From Carallia brachiata (lineage: Eukaryota; Streptophyta; Magnoliopsida; Malpighiales; Rhizophoraceae), in NCBI GenBank assembly GCA_021464245.1, contig JADCRB010000001.1, positions 682,801 to 746,800 on the forward strand: DNA of 64,000 nt, read 5' to 3'. Below the pieces are notes generated by a model. That model did not search any database. It was given only the letters and a program-made list of their open reading frames with translations, and was not told the origin of the DNA. This document shows, one piece after another, positions 27,965 through 42,421 of the stretch. The translations under genes and the position numbers were made by a program. Every line of letters starts with the position of its first letter. Position 1 is the first letter of the stretch.

Positions 27965-30900
27965 TTAGTCACAATTCAATCCACAAACTTCTAACACTAT
28001 ACCACCTTTTGACACAAATGGATCGATTCGGACCCATAAAAGCGTTAAAACAGAAGCTAGAAGTATGGACCAGACAACGACTATGGTTGGAACCCTGTCT
28101 TGTTTCCCCATCAGTCCTTTCAGGAATGGGTAGAGATGGACAATGACCCATAATGCAAAGAAAAGCTTACCAAAAAGTGGGCCCCAGGAATCATAACCAT
28201 TGTTAATGGCATCCGAAATCCCAACTATAACCCCGATAATGTTTATCATAAGCAAGGTCAAAGGAGGGATCAACAATGAGGTCCACTTGAAGACATAGAG
28301 CTCTGAAAATTCTCCATCATCTCCTGCCTTCGAGGTAACAGTAAAGTTCGTGTTCACCCCAGCCAATACCTTAAGGAGACCTTGGAAAAGAGCAAATAGA
28401 TGTGATGAGGTCCCGCCAATGACCCAAAACTGTTCATTTCTCCACCAGTCATGTATACCAACGCCTCCCCATTGCATTTCGAGTATGCTGGTTGCGGCAA
28501 TGGATATGAAGAGGGCCATGAAAACTAGACTGGCGTAGTTGCTAATCTGTGCATGATGTGGGAACAAGATTCAGAACACAGCCTTCCAAAATAATGGAAA
28601 ATCAAATTTTACTTTTTAAGATCTCCTAAAAAAGGTTTAATTTTGCTCACGCACAAAATATAACTGATGTTCTTATGTATTCATGTCCTTTTACTTTTAG
28701 TGTTATATGAGGCAATGGAACAAGGAGCAATATGTTTACCTCAGGTACAATGAATTTTCCAGTAAGGAGGCAGACAGCTGGTAAGGTGCAATATGCAATC
28801 AGTGGGATTGACGTTAACGGATAAACAACTGAGTTGATGTATGAAAAGCGTTCCAACCATTTCAATCCACACCCATAACCATACCATATTGGACAGTGCC
28901 TACTCAACAATATCTCAACAGAACCAAGTGCCCAGCGGAGAACCTGGTGCAGACGATCTGAGAGGTTAATTGGAGCTGAACCCTTAAATGCAGCTCTTTT
29001 GGGTATGCAATACACTGATCGCCAGCCATGACAATGCATTTTGAAACCCGTCAATATATCCTCAGTGACAGAACCATATATCCAGCCAACCTAAAGCACA
29101 AACCATATATACCGATCGGTAGCATGAAATGTAACTTGTCCTCAAAATAAAACTTTAAGAAACCAAAATATCGTGTAGAATAGTTTTGGCATGCATACCT
29201 CTTTACCCCATTCAGTTTTGTCTTCATAGCCACAGCTAATAACATGAATGGCTTCTTTCAAAAGTGATGCGGAAGTGGCTCCTTCGGGAATTCCACCTTC
29301 TTCCAAGAGTGTTGAGGCTATGAAAACTGGAGACTGACCAAATTTTTTCTCAAATTTTACTCGGGGCATCAGGGATGACTTTTCATTATCGACTCCTGCA
29401 AGAAGTTCAATAGTAACGTACACTTATAAAGGTTCGACTCAAAGAATTGACAAGGTATGTAGTGTCATCCAAGATCAAAAGAGGCACAAATAGTATAAGC
29501 TAGAAGCTAACTGATATGTTTTTGCAACAGTCCAGTTAAAATTTGAATGCTATCCTTACCTTCGATACCCTCCTCTATATTTTCTAATGCATGTATCTGC
29601 TTAGAGGCCTCCTTGTTCTTCTTTTTCTCATTTGATTTTGCTTTCTTATTATTTTTTCTAGATTTACAACAACAGCAGCACCATTTTGGCCAGCAGTTAC
29701 ATGTTTTGCCTGGTTGCTTCTTCTTTTTTGGGGCATCATATCCATAAAGCGCCTGCCTCCTGAAAACACATCCAGTACCAACATATATAGGTCCCTGGAT
29801 GCCATCCAATCCCTTCATATTGATCTGGATTTAAAAGAAATTTTTAATCAGTCCTCAAAAAGAGAAAACAGCCATATTCTTGGAAAAGGAAAAAAAAAAC
29901 ATTTTTCTTAGGTAGGTCATCGGAGTTGCTTTACATACATCAAAGAATACAACATTGCGGTTGGAGTATCTATCATGGCGATCAATCCCATCAAATCTTT
30001 GAGGAAATTGCACATAACAGATTTTCTTGCCAGATGTTGGGTCCATCATGAAACACATTGCTTCACGAAGTGCCTTGCTATTGTTTATATAGTGATCACA
30101 ATCAACATTCAGCAAGTAAGGAGCATTTGATATGATTGCAGACACCCTTACCTACATTAATCAGCCAAGAGAAACAGTAAGGGAATGAAGCAGTGGACTC
30201 AAAATGCAAGAGAAGTTTTCTTGTGTCTCTGTACAAGCTTGCATATGTGTGTGAGTGAGGAAGAGAATCCTACCAAAGCATTCATTGCCCCAGCCTTTTT
30301 ATGATGATCAAATCCTGGTCTCTTCTCACGAGAAACGTAAATTAGACGTGGCAATTCATTTCCATCAGCATCAGGAACACCTTCGTGACCAAGGAAAACC
30401 TGAAGGAAGACAATTAGCTTTAGGATAATTCAAGTTTCCAAGGGAAGCTGGACGCACAGCGTAATTTACCTGAATCATTCCAGGATGATCCCTGACAAGA
30501 TTACCGGGCCATGGAGTCCCATCCTGCATTGTCCAACCATCCTCAGGAACCTTTTGTGCCATGGCAACCAAACTGTTTATTCGGACTTTGAACTCTTCAT
30601 ATTCCCTCTGTGCCAACACATGATAATCACATCAATCAATAATGCATCATTCTTGAAAACCAAAAGCATTTAGGATAACATCATTGCACCGATCAACTTT
30701 TAGCTTTTCTTTTCTTGTTTTAATAACTGAATAGAAAGACGGGACCTCTTGACCGGGTGAATTTTGTTAGTGTACCCTTCCTGTCACAAGATTGATCCAA
30801 AAACTAATACAAAGAAGAGCCACAAACCTTCATAGCTCGACGTTCCCTAACGAATGCTGGATCCACTTTATTCCTTAAATAGTCAACCTTCTGTGAAAAA

Positions 30901-33568
30901 TAAAATTCAGGAGCTCGGGGCTCAATGCTAAATTTCTTGCAGAAAGGGACCCATTTTCTAGCAAATTCAGAAGTCTCTGAAAGGGCTTCAAACGTGAGCA
31001 TGGCAGCACCATCATCTGATACATAGCATGCAACTTTGTCGACAGGATAATCAACAGCCAGGATTGACAGAACTGTGTTTGCTGTGACAAGTGGAGGTTC
31101 TTTCATGGGATCCACTGTACTAACAAATATATCTATAGCAGCCAACTCGGATGGCTTCCCCTCTTTCTCATACCTGTCACCAAAATTTTGGGGTAAGATG
31201 TAAGACAGCTGTGAGAGAACGAGAGAGGAGAAAGAGAGAGAGAGAGGGAGGGAGGGTACCTCAAAGATAATCGATCAAGGTATGTTTCACGCTGTATTGG
31301 GTACCATTTTGGGAATTGATCTAATATCCATGACACGGCAAACCATATTTCACAAATTATTGACGTTAGCCACAATCCATAAGCATCATTGACTGGATGG
31401 AGAATTCTATAGTGAAAAAAGAGCCCAAGGATTGCAAGTCGGAGTATGATTATCAATCTGTAAGGACTAATCTTGCTCGAAGAAATTGGTAACTTCCTTG
31501 AAAGAGGTTGCCTTCCTTCATCCATCCTATCAAGACACAATACATTGTTACTTTCAATAGTTCAAGCTTGGTACAAGTTCTTTTCTAAATGGGCATGGTC
31601 GCATTTATTGAACATGGTTAATTTTAGAATGACACTAAATGACTCTTGAAGGACATAAAAACATAATTGGTACTTGGCTTCAAATTTAATTATAGTTATA
31701 ACAGTGACATTGTTACTTATTTCATCAGTTCCTCCCTTTCTTGCCACTCATATCACCATGGATATTTTGTATAGCTGCTCAAAGAGCACACAACCGGGTA
31801 ACAGCTTCAAAAGGAGGTGCTAAAAAGTAACAAAAAGGAATTTTCTAAAGACATAAAAGTTATCATCAACCCCATGACAAGCAAATACCCTTCAAGAAAG
31901 TATCTTCCACAGGAGACTGGAAGCTGAAAATGATGAACTTACATGGGCAGATCAGGATCGTCAAATTCCTCTACTCCACCCTTGGCTCCCTGGTGCTTAA
32001 CAACTTGAAGTTTTTCGTTCTGCTTCTTCTTCCACTCCTCCATTCTTTCCTTCCATGCAACTGTACCATAACCATACACTGCCAAGTCTTTTTTAGGATC
32101 CATTGGCCTTGGTTGCACTGCAATATAACATTAATAGTCATCGAGTGAACAAGGAACAGCAGGTTTTAATAGCCATAAAAGTTGGACAGATTGACAAACA
32201 TGTCCAATTAACTTACAAGACATATTAGAGTCAGGAAATGGCACCGGGTGAACCCGTTTTCCACGAAATGGGGGGATAATAAGGGCATGTTTATCAGAGG
32301 ATATCCCAACATCCTACACCAAATAGAGGCGCAATCACATTATATAAATACTGAATTGTAAGTTGGAATTATGATCAAAGCATCACTATCATTCGTCAAT
32401 TATTTCAATTAATAATTATGGATGCAGTGAGAAAACAGATATAGATATAAAAATTTTGGATCAATTTAATTCACCTCCTCGCCATAGGTCAGGAGCGGAA
32501 CCTCATCAGCTACAGAAGCAGAATCTGGCTCAGATGGAGTAGCAAGCCCAGAAGCATTAAGCTGGGAACCACGACCATTGTTAAAGCGAGCAGAGAGCAC
32601 AGACTCGGCAATGTGGTGAGGGTCCCTCCTGTCATTAGCCCCAATATCAAATTCATTCTCCAAATCATCCGTATCCTCCTCTTCTTCATCCCCTTCAACT
32701 CTGGGACACCCTGTAATAAATCAAATTTTCAAGTATGTTTCATCTATCGCCAAATTATGTCGAAATTGCCAGCTAATATTGCTAACATAACATGTTAGTC
32801 TCACCTTTGATGCGCTTGTATCTGGTTTTGCATTGAGGGCAGGCTTGATTGCCCTCTCTTCTTTCATACTCATAGCAAGGTCTGCACACTGGGAATGCAC
32901 ATTCATTGCAAGCAACAAATGGCTCACCATCTACAGTAATCTCTATCTCATCCCCACAGATCTGGCAAATCTGCCCACTTAGCTCTTTGACCGAAGTGAC
33001 CTGAAAATGATAGCAGTTGTTGAAACATAAAATCTCAATCAGATAATGAAGCAATGGAATCGAAGATAAAGATGACATGATTTTTAAAACTTCATTTTAA
33101 TTACAAACTCTCATGCAGCAGTTGCATTGACCGGCTCTGAAATCTAGAAACTAGAGGCAAAAACAAAAACCAGAATCAAATAAAGAAACCTGTTCTAACA
33201 AATTACAAAAAGTCCATGCACATTTTGCAGAGACATGATAACTCTGGTGAAACTGAGACACTAGAAAGAAACTAAACTAGGCAAAAACTGAAGAAGGGAA
33301 GGGGAGAAAAAAAAAAACAATAATTGGGGCTCATAAACTGGGTGGCAATTCCTGAAATTCCCACAAAAACTATCAAAAAATACTGAAAAGGAGATGACTT
33401 CAAACACCAAAAGCAACAAATTTGAAGGCCCAAAAGTCTTCAAAATCCAGGAAACACAAAAAGATGAGATATTTCAGGGGCACTTACTCTTGAAGCCTCA
33501 TCGGCATTGATGAGAACAAACTCATTTCTGTTATGAGAACCCGCAATGAGTCTCCCTTTGGTCTCCAT
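27965..33568 (-). CDS. CESA6: Cellulose synthase catalytic subunit, CESA6/CESA2/CESA5 clade
   Basis: Plasma-membrane processive glycosyltransferase (GT2) that makes beta-1,4-glucan from UDP-glucose in the primary-wall rosette complex. Fourteen exons: 33488-33568, 32805-33000, 32475-32710, 32217-32313, 31943-32117, 31260-31526, 30828-31173, 30470-30607, 30274-30399, 29939-30151, 29560-29824, 29199-29395, 28740-29090, 27965-28546; 3270 nt, 1089 aa, all phases consistent. N-terminal RING-type zinc finger ([25 protein letters not shown]), two transmembrane helices ([29 protein letters not shown]), catalytic DDG, DCDH, TED and QVLRW, cysteine-rich variable region ([14 protein letters not shown]), then the C-terminal membrane helices. 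The C-terminus [10 protein letters not shown] and N-terminus [20 protein letters not shown] place it in the CESA6-like clade; symbol is by clade, not proven orthology. All splice sites GT-AG; gene intact. Confidence 0.96.
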
Positions 33569-34139
33569 CAACCCCTCACCGACAAGCCCTTCTTCAAACT
33601 CAACTCAAAGTCTCAATCTTTGTCTCCCTCTCTCTCTCTTTCTCACTCTTTCATTACTCAAAGACCATAAAGCACCCACCTTTAACACTCTTTCTCTCTT
33701 TCTTCTGCCTGCTTTAATTGTTTTTGCCCACACTCTCAGGCCCCCATTACAAGAAACATCAACCAAACCTTAAAGAGCTAGTGGGTGAGAGAGAGAAGAA
33801 TGAGAAAGCATAACAAAGAGAAAGGAATATGTGTATATATATATATATGAACAGAAAAAAAAAAAAAAAAAAGAGTTTGATTGTTTTGTCAATTACCATA
33901 CAATAAAATAGATGAAAGGGAAATTAAATAAGACCAATTAAAAAATGCCCCCATGATTTTTTATTTTTGTTTTTGCATTTGTTGCCGTTGGATTCTTTTC
34001 TTCGTACTTCAGAGAGGACCCATCAGCTTTTTGTAGCAGCTGTAGATGGCTTCTCTTTCTCTCTGTTAAAACTTCTTTGGTCTCTCTATCTGTCACGCCA
34101 TTTTCTTTCTTTTTATTAACAAAAAATATAAGGCAACAG

Positions 34140-34179
<40 letters not shown>

Positions 34180-34720
34180 GAAAACGCGTATAGAAAAGTT
34201 ACCGCATTGATCTACCTGTGGATGTGGCTGTAAAAATATTTGTGTTACTGTGTCCTTTTTGTATTTTTTGAGGGAATTGTGTTGCTGTATCTATAACATG
34301 GATATAAAATGTAAAAAGAAAAAAGAAAAAAGGGTTTTGGTTTTGGTGAAGGAACTGAGAATGGGGGATTTGATTTGGGTTTAGGGGGACCCCAGGAATT
34401 TTAATGGTGGGAGACAGAGATGGGGGGCAGGAGATGGCGGTGACGCTGGTGGGGCCGACGGGGGTAGGAGTGGGTGCCCCACCGTGACTGTGGCGGAGGG
34501 AGGGCCGATCTAATTCTAAAAGGGTATCCCCTCGCAATTTGGGTCGGTCAGTCAGTCAGTAAGTCTGTGACTTAATCACTTCTTTTCTTCTGTTGTCTTT
34601 CTCTCTCTCTCTCCTCCCTCCTCTCGGTTTCAGTCTTATTGTTTGTTGTCAAATGTGAGAGAGAATGAGAGAGAGAGAGAAAGATTTTAGATCTTTTTTT
34701 TTTTTTCTGTTCTTTTTATT
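33569..34720 (-). promoter_or_regulatory. CESA leader and promoter region with CT-rich tracts
   Basis: The 5' UTR is CT/GA-rich (33600-33760). A TATATATATA stretch lies at about 33832-33849, a (GA)n run on the plus strand at 34141-34177, and another GA-rich stretch at 34655-34685. A minus-strand ORF at 34199-34537 is proline-rich without domain signal and is probably leader or promoter. The transcription start is not determined. Confidence 0.45.
34141..34177. repeat. (GA)n microsatellite
   Basis: About 18 GA units, ending GAGATGAG. It lies 0.6 kb upstream of the CESA start codon and reads as CT on the CESA sense strand. Confidence 0.9.
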
Positions 34721-37700
34721 ATTATTATTATTATTTCTTTTTTTTTTTTCGGTTTTCACCAGCCGACCGACACTAGACAAAGTGCAAGAAGAGCAACTAG
34801 CTTGGTCACGTGCTACTCACGTGAGCTGCTTTGGTAACTTTCTCGCCTTCTTTGCTCGTCTCCGGTGGCAAATAAATAAAACAGGTATAACGGCCGCAGC
34901 TAAAGAGATCAATACAACAGCTTTCGGAGGAAGATTATAAATTTCGATTTTTATTTTTCAGTCCAAAATAATTAAGTAAATAAATAAATAAAACAATAAC
35001 AATCACCAACAAAAGATAAAAACAATAATAAGGAAAATCTTTTTTTTTGGTTGGCTGAGAACGGAATAAATCCAAGACTGATTAATAATTGAAAGAAAAT
35101 ATGCAACTAAATGATCGTAAACAAGAGAAATCTTAGCAATTAGATAGTTGAATTCAAAAGGAAAAAAATTAAATGTTAAATGTGTTGAATATGCTGCATA
35201 TTTATTTATACTCAATTAAGAGTGAGTGACGCAGGAATCTTTAATAATAATATTAGCACGAACCTGTGCAATCATAACATTATCCAAAGGTAAAATTGGG
35301 TTTGACTTGAGAATTGCCATTTTTTCTTGTTTGTTTTTTTGAACTTCGTCGGCGATCTCCAAAATTTTTGGCCAAGGAGACCCAAAGATATGAACTTTGT
35401 TGCTCTCTAGCTTCGAGTTTTTCTCCTATAACAAACCGTAACTTTGGTTTTGCTGTCCAAAATCTCTATTGGGTCATCGACATGTTTCAAGATCTAACGG
35501 CATATTCGATTGATACTTGTTATAAAAGGTGAAATCATATTCTTTTTTTTCCGTAGACTTGTTTCTTACTTAACAAAGATTGTCTCCAATGCAAGATGCC
35601 GAGTACCCCCAACTCACTTTTTTGACCAAAAGGAACAGCAGTAATGATCAAAAAGCCACTTCATATGAGATGTCCTAACTTGGCAACGAAGAAACCAATA
35701 TGGTTCTGTCTTCTTCAGTGGCATAGGCAAAAAAAAGCCCAAATGCACAATAAGAAAAACATGTAATTTGGGCCTTTTACTAAAGTTTGTTTAAAGATTT
35801 CCTAAACTTTGTAGTTTCAACCTTTTTACTAAAGTATGTTAGTGTTGGCAACAAAAGCATTAGACCCACCCCATCTTTAATTCTAAAAAGAAAATTGTGG
35901 TCGCCAATCAATGTTTCGAATTGTTATTAAAAAAAAATTAATATATAGATGTGGTCAACTTGAGAAATTTCTGATATATGTTCACATGACAATGGTGGCT
36001 AATTGATATATATTTATAGTCTTTTATAACTTTCATTGTTAACTAAAATTATGTATTGAAACAAAAGATATGCAACCGACAATCATGATAATGCAGCCGT
36101 TTAAACTCTCCATAAGACATGCCCAATTCGCCTTGTACATGCAGTTTTTCCGCTCTATATGTTGGTAAATTTTGGTCCTTCATTAGAAGTTACTTCTTTC
36201 TTCAATTATCAAATTTTTTTTCTCACCGAGGGATTAGGATCTGCTTTAGTTAGCTAAACATAAACACATATGCGTGAGATTGAATCAGTCAACTATTATT
36301 CTAATAAGGGGGCTTATATTAACTAAGTGGTTGTACCCGAATTATCTCGCAAATAATTGAGAAATGGAATTGATATTGCAACGAAAACCATTGCATTTCT
36401 TTGCCCAACTCAGAGCAATAATATTTTCTTGGAGTATCGTAGTGTCGGTCCTGATAATTTCATCCTAACAAATCAATCAAGAATATTAATGTTATACTTA
36501 AACCCAACCCAAACTTTTCTCTGTGCTTACGCCAATGAAAGGGATTGATCAGCAGCCGATGACACGATTAATCAAATCTCGTCGGTGGAAGAAATTATAT
36601 ATATATAATACAAGAGTGGTTGTGTAGTTAGTGTTATCGATATTTCATTTCGAGACAGGCAAAGTGAGTTTGACTTGTATATTTATATCAATTTGGAACG
36701 CAGAATATGTCTTGTAACACGTTAATTATTCGAATTCAAGGATATTTTAACTTGATGTGTACTCTCATCTGCCCCCATCTAATTATAGAAGTGATTTGTT
36801 AACTTTTACTAAATTTTACTAGTGTGTTTGGATTGATAAATAATGGTAATATATATATATAATAGTACAGTAATGATAATATTATGGTTAATAAAAAGTT
36901 GTGAGAAAAAAATAATTAGAAAGAGAAAGAAAATAAATAGTAATTTGTGAGAGAAAAAATAAAAGTTAATTGTTTAGATTGATAGAAAATTGACATACAA
37001 CGGGTAGTCCAAGATTTTTTGGACTAAAGAGATCGTGAAATGTCGTAGACTTATCTTATTCTTTTTTATTTTTCTTGTCATCAACATATTTTCTTTTCTA
37101 ATCATAAACTTCAACTATATATATTTATGTAAGTCTAAGGGCTGAATTATTTTACATAAATATCAATCGGTTTTAATAAGACATTAGTCTTTTGTTTACG
37201 TTTATCTTTTCTCTTTGAGAAATCCTTTTTTTTTAGATTAATCGTGTATTAGTCTTTTCATCTCTAAACGCTGCGTAAAAAATAATAAAAAAATTATAAA
37301 AAAAATAGTATAGTAATAATGACAAAAAAATGAATAAAAAAAATTATGAAAAAATAATATAATAATAATAATATTTGTTGACTAAAATTTTTTTTTCTTT
37401 CATAACTAAATATAGAGTAGGAGTTTACTCTTCTAAATATTCAGTGTAACAACTCTTGGTTACCAACGTGGTGAAAGTGGCACAACTTTTCTAGCTTGTA
37501 GGGTCTCAATTGCATATCTATTTTGTTTAAAAAAAAATAAAAAAAAAATTTGATGTGTACGTATGTCTGGATGAATTAATGCATCGCATGAGCAGAGAGC
37601 CTTATTTTCTTTGTTAAAGGAGATGGTGACAATATTTAAAGATGTATTTAGCATGCAAGTTGGGGGTCCTCTAAGATGCTTCCTTTAACGGATAGTCTGT

Positions 37701-38139
37701 CAATTCAAATATTTTAATAAACTGTGACGCCATTAATGCTGAAGACAAAAACAGTTCTGCAGTATCTCTGCCCTACCATTTGGTTTTAAAGTGAAATTTT
37801 GGGTGCACTACCTTGAAAGATTCTTAATTTCATCTCATGAACCATGTGAGAGTTTCATCTTTTTTTTTTAACTTTCATTATTCATTTTTTTTTAGTTAAT
37901 AGTTTTATGCCCTCCTTTTCTTCGTACAAATGATAATCATTAATAATAAATCGACCATTTGAGTAGCTCAATGATAGCTTGTGAACTTTGATTTGAGAAA
38001 ACAAGTATACCCCTAAGCTTAACTAATGTATCCTATGGCCAAGATTTGTGAGTTGTCGTCCATTATTATATTCTTTGGGGTAATTTTTCTTAATTTAGTG
38101 GATAAAATCAATGGACTAAGTATTGTTTATTTACAGTTC

Positions 38140-38345
38140 GAGATGGTAGATCAGTGGTAAATTGATATGTTTTTACGATGTGATTTAGATTTGAATGCGC
38201 CCACACTCTTCTGTGGCACAAGTTAGGTAGCTCTCAGGCATAAAAAGTAATGTATGACGTTGAGTGCACGACTCAGTAATCGCTATGATCTCTAGTAACG
38301 GAATTATACTTGGTCTCATTAATACTCAGGTAGTGAGTCTGTTCC
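38140..38345 (+). mobile_element. Possible tRNA-derived SINE remnant
   Basis: TAGATCAGTGG at 38148-38158 fits a pol III A box. TAGATTTGAATGC about 35 bp later resembles a B box. This spacing is typical of a tRNA-derived SINE head. The 3' end and target duplication could not be fixed, so the extent is approximate. Confidence 0.35.
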
Positions 38346-41300
38346 TTTGGAGTGATTTAACGAGACTTTAATAAATAAATGTTACTTTGACCTCGTCTCA
38401 TAAATTTAATAACCGACATACTTACAATAATTTTTTTTCAAAAAAAAAGTATTGTCCAGTCCAGCAAAAATATTTTTCTTCTCCAACCTCTTATTGGGAA
38501 TGTGGTTATAGATTCACAAATAGGTAAACTGATTTTTTTATTACGAAAAATCTCTTTCACATTCTAGTTGTTAACATAACCTCTGTTTTGCAGGGCTCTC
38601 CTTTGTAACACCTAATGCATTTAGAAAAATTCAGATAAATCTCCTGACGGTGTGAAGGGTACTGCCCCTTCTAATGCTTCAAGTTTGTCTGGACCATTTA
38701 TGGCATAGTCGCTGAGACTCACTCACTCACTCATATATGACACAACTGCGTGTGTGTGGTGTATATTTATGGCCCTCCTTGTAGATGAGGTTTCGCTATC
38801 TGGGTGTGACAATAATTTTGGCTTAAGAGAGAGATTTCTGTAGATCTTCGCAAGCGACAACTTTATCATAATCTTGCATCCATGAAAGTTAGCCCCCACC
38901 TAAGAATTGTTGTTCACTACGCACCGACACTTTCTTCACAATTTAATTATCAGCCAATTAATTAGAACAAAATAAAGATCATCTTTTTTTCTCCTTTTTG
39001 GACTACAATTTATAAGTTAATTATAATTGTATAAATCTGACTTTTTAGTTATAAAATTACCCAAGGCTGTAGCAATTGCAACATGTTTGTAGTAGCAAAT
39101 AATAAATTCAAATATAAAAACTAGTATAAGACCAACATGTTTATCATAACAGCAAATAAACGTTTTCTAAAACGGAATATCTAAATGAATACATATTTGT
39201 TAAACACACTATATATAATTAGTAAAAAAAAAATAAGACACTTAAATTAAGATTTAATTAAAAAAATTGTGTCTAAAAAATATTTTTCTTCAAAAAAATA
39301 AGGCACGATATCAATTATTGTATTCTTAAAAATAAGACATGGATGTTAATAATTCCTTGGATTCAAGCTTTCAGGATCTGATATACCAATTATTTCAATG
39401 GTAATACTAACACGTGGATTGAAAATCCCCAATAAGCTAGCAAGCTCACTTTTCCATTGTTTTATGAATCTTTTGCACGGCAAAACATGGCATGAAAGGA
39501 GAGGTGAAAAGTAAAGAAGTTAGAAAAAGAATCAATAATTGAGAAGAGTGTGAGTGGCATGAAACAGTGAGATTGGGCTAATTGGAAGTTTGAAACTCTT
39601 TGGCTTTTGGGTTTCTTTTGTGCAACTCAAACCCTACTCGTCACATTGTCCCTGCTCTTCTCTTTTGAGAATTCCGAGGAAAGATGTGTTTGGGAACCAA
39701 CCCCAACAAGATGCACATGCTTGAGTCTCTTGGCCTTGGGGTAGTTTCTACTTCAAGGAGAACAGTTCCCATTTTTGAGCATGGCAAACAAACATGGTTG
39801 ATTCTCAGTTCCATTCTCGACAGTGTAATGAATGAGAAATAATTTTTAATTTTTTTCCATTTTATGCCGATCATCTACGTGCAAGCACCACGCAGCCACG
39901 CACTCTGTGATATGTATAAGACATGCAGTTAACTAAACGATTTATTTATTAATTTTTAAAAAAAATTCAACTCATTTTTAATGATCTCATAGTCTGCATT
40001 TTTACGGACCAACTTTATATCTATTATTATATACTTACATAACTTTTTCCAATTTAAAATATCAACATCAATACATAGACATTAGTTTTAACACGAGGGT
40101 TACACAAATTTGCAGTGAGAGTAATTTCAAGCGTTACTTACAGAAAAAAATGAGATTATGAACGTGTAATTTAACGGTTATATTTATATTTTGTGCAGAG
40201 TCAAAAACACACCGAGTAGAAAATTTGTTCCTGGATAATATTTTCGTCACGGAATGCCACGTGGGGGGAAAACTGCAACAGCGGTGGGGCTGGCCCACGT
40301 TTGATTGGCGAACTAATCATGAGCTTTAAGGATTAATAAAGTGACTAACCATGAGCTTATCTGAGATGACAACTTTACAAGGAAATTAATTGGTCATTCT
40401 TTATCAAAACCTTTCCTTTTTCTGGAACGTTGGAAGAGTTATTAGCACTTTACAATCATTATTCCTTCAAGGATTAACTAATTATTATGTCCTCTCTCTG
40501 TCAACAAAAAAAAAAAAAGAGATTAACCAATAACAATGCACTTCAACATGCCACGTGTAAAATAACAGTGGACACGAGGACGTAGACCCCACAGCAAAAC
40601 AAAATCATATGGTACAAACACCCGGTAATCGACAGCTTGCTGGCCCCCAATTTTCGTCGGTAGAAAGCGACCCACCATTTTATAACTTAAGAAAGAAATA
40701 AAAATGAGAGAGGAAATAGCAAGAATTGACGGCCATTATAATGCCACGCGGCTCATATCTACTGCTCGATTGGTGTCTGTCATTTTTCAAGTTTACCCAC
40801 GCTGTCACCAAAAACAATAAATGGGCAAGAAGAACGTCAGCGTCTGTTTTATCTTTCGTTTTTTTGTTTTTTAACAATAATAATTATAATATTCTGTTCT
40901 TGCGTCTTGGGGATTGGGAGCGTCGTGGCACACACTTTTTGGTCGGTGGGAAAATTAAAGACAATTGTTTTTCGGTTTTTGGACAAACGGAACGGCGGGA
41001 CAATGTGGCGGGTAAAAGGAATATGAAACAATTTTAATCCACGACCGGAGCGGTTAGTCAAATGTCAATTTTTTTTTTGTTTAACTTGACAATTTCATAA
41101 ATATAGCGTTAAAATGATATTAAACATTAGATAGCTAAAAATTTTTTTAAAATAAATTATTAAATAATATTAAATAAAACTGTATTGTTATGATAGTATT
41201 ATTTAAGTGAAGTTACATTATCATTCTAAAAATAGATTAAGGATTGATAACCCCCAAACACAAAACACATGGAGATGGTGATTTTCAATAATAATTCCTT

Positions 41301-41834
41301 TTTTTCTTTTTTTTGTTCTTGGGGTTGTTTAAGATATATAGATTGACTTTTCCTTTTTATGATTTAGATGTTTCTGCCCCTACTAGTATTTTTGAAGATA
41401 ATTATAGGATTTTGGCTCACATTTCTGTATGTGTAATGGGTGCTTATTTTATTTTGGCCACATTCATAATCTCATGAATGTGCAAATGAATTTCAATAAT
41501 TTATGAGAGTTCTTTTTTTTTAAATATAAGTATGTTCTTTCTGTTGTTAATAATATGGCTGAGTTCTAGTTATTTTTAGTTTACCAATATCTAATTAATT
41601 ATCCAATTTTGGCAGTGGTTCTGTCCATGCTTTAATCTTTCTTCAGCACGTTCTGTGTGCTTACTGATGAAGCAATTTTGCTTCTGCTTTTTTTTTTTTT
41701 GAGGATGAATGTAAGTAGAGATGATGTCCCACAAATTTGTTATAGAGATTACATAATTTAATTACCTTTAAATAGATCAGGCCGATACACATTGAGTTTA
41801 TGATGGAGCAAATTTTGTGAACCCAACCTAAATT

Positions 41835-41945
41835 CTTAATCGTCTGTGACCTTGCAAAGTGTTGCGCATGTTTAACCCATCACATTCCGACTACACTCGA
41901 ATCCAATGCACTTGACACGTTGCCATTAAACCACAATATGTGGGG
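41835..41945 (-). mobile_element. tRNA-derived SINE head
   Basis: On the minus strand TGGTTTAATGG (A box, 41923-41933) is followed by GGATTCGAGTGT (B box, 41893-41904). That is close to pol III consensus with correct order and spacing. No tRNA cloverleaf is formed beyond the boxes, so it is a SINE rather than a tRNA gene. The 3' boundary is not clear. Confidence 0.5.
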
Positions 41946-42421
41946 GTATTTTCCTTCTGCCTTCGACGAATATTATACAAGACATTTCAACAACCCCATT
42001 CTCCTTTAGGTATGCGACATAAGCTGCGCACGTTAAAATGACAAACACAAAAACCCAAGCATAAATCCCATTTAGAAATGATATCATCGATCTCAAAAAA
42101 AAAAAAAGAAATGATATTATCTAAAAGCCCAACCCAAATAGGAAGAAAACCAAAAGCAATCCAGCCTGATGAAGTTTGTTGCGCTCAAGATAACCAATTT
42201 TATCATGAAAAAATTGACGCAACTGGATCCAATTGTCGGAAGAATCTAGTTAAGGTGCTGAATGCTGACACAGATTGATGTTCTTAAAGGTGTCATCTGT
42301 CTTTGGCTGAATACAAAAGTTTCAGCAATTCGATAATTCGGGCATAGCCTATAATCAATTTACAAATCCGTGACAATCCGTGGCGATCGCAATTCTTCTT
42401 ACCACGTTCGTTAGTATCATC

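Larger units (their letters stand above)
34721..42421. other. Gene-poor AT-rich region
   Basis: No gene supported in about 7.7 kb. Contains possible tRNA-derived SINE remnants (about 38140-38345 and 41835-41945), A/T-rich low-complexity blocks (36850-37400), and CACGTG/CCACGTGG motifs near 40256 and 40550 in an unannotated context. Short ORFs here show no domain or splice support. Confidence 0.5.

Noticed and set aside
34199..34537. 112-codon proline-rich minus-strand ORF upstream of CESA
   Set aside because: Composition follows GC-rich leader/promoter DNA; no homology signal and too close to the CESA 5' region.
39641..39874. 77-codon minus-strand ORF in slightly GC-richer DNA
   Set aside because: Considered as a microRNA precursor or peptide gene; no known mature microRNA sequence and no clear hairpin or family found by eye.
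40726..41061. Overlapping ORFs on both strands near 40.7-41.1 kb
   Set aside because: No domain, biased A/T codons, no splice context; chance ORFs.
41893..41933. tRNA gene on the minus strand
   Set aside because: A and B boxes are present but no acceptor stem or anticodon arm could be built; fits a SINE head better.
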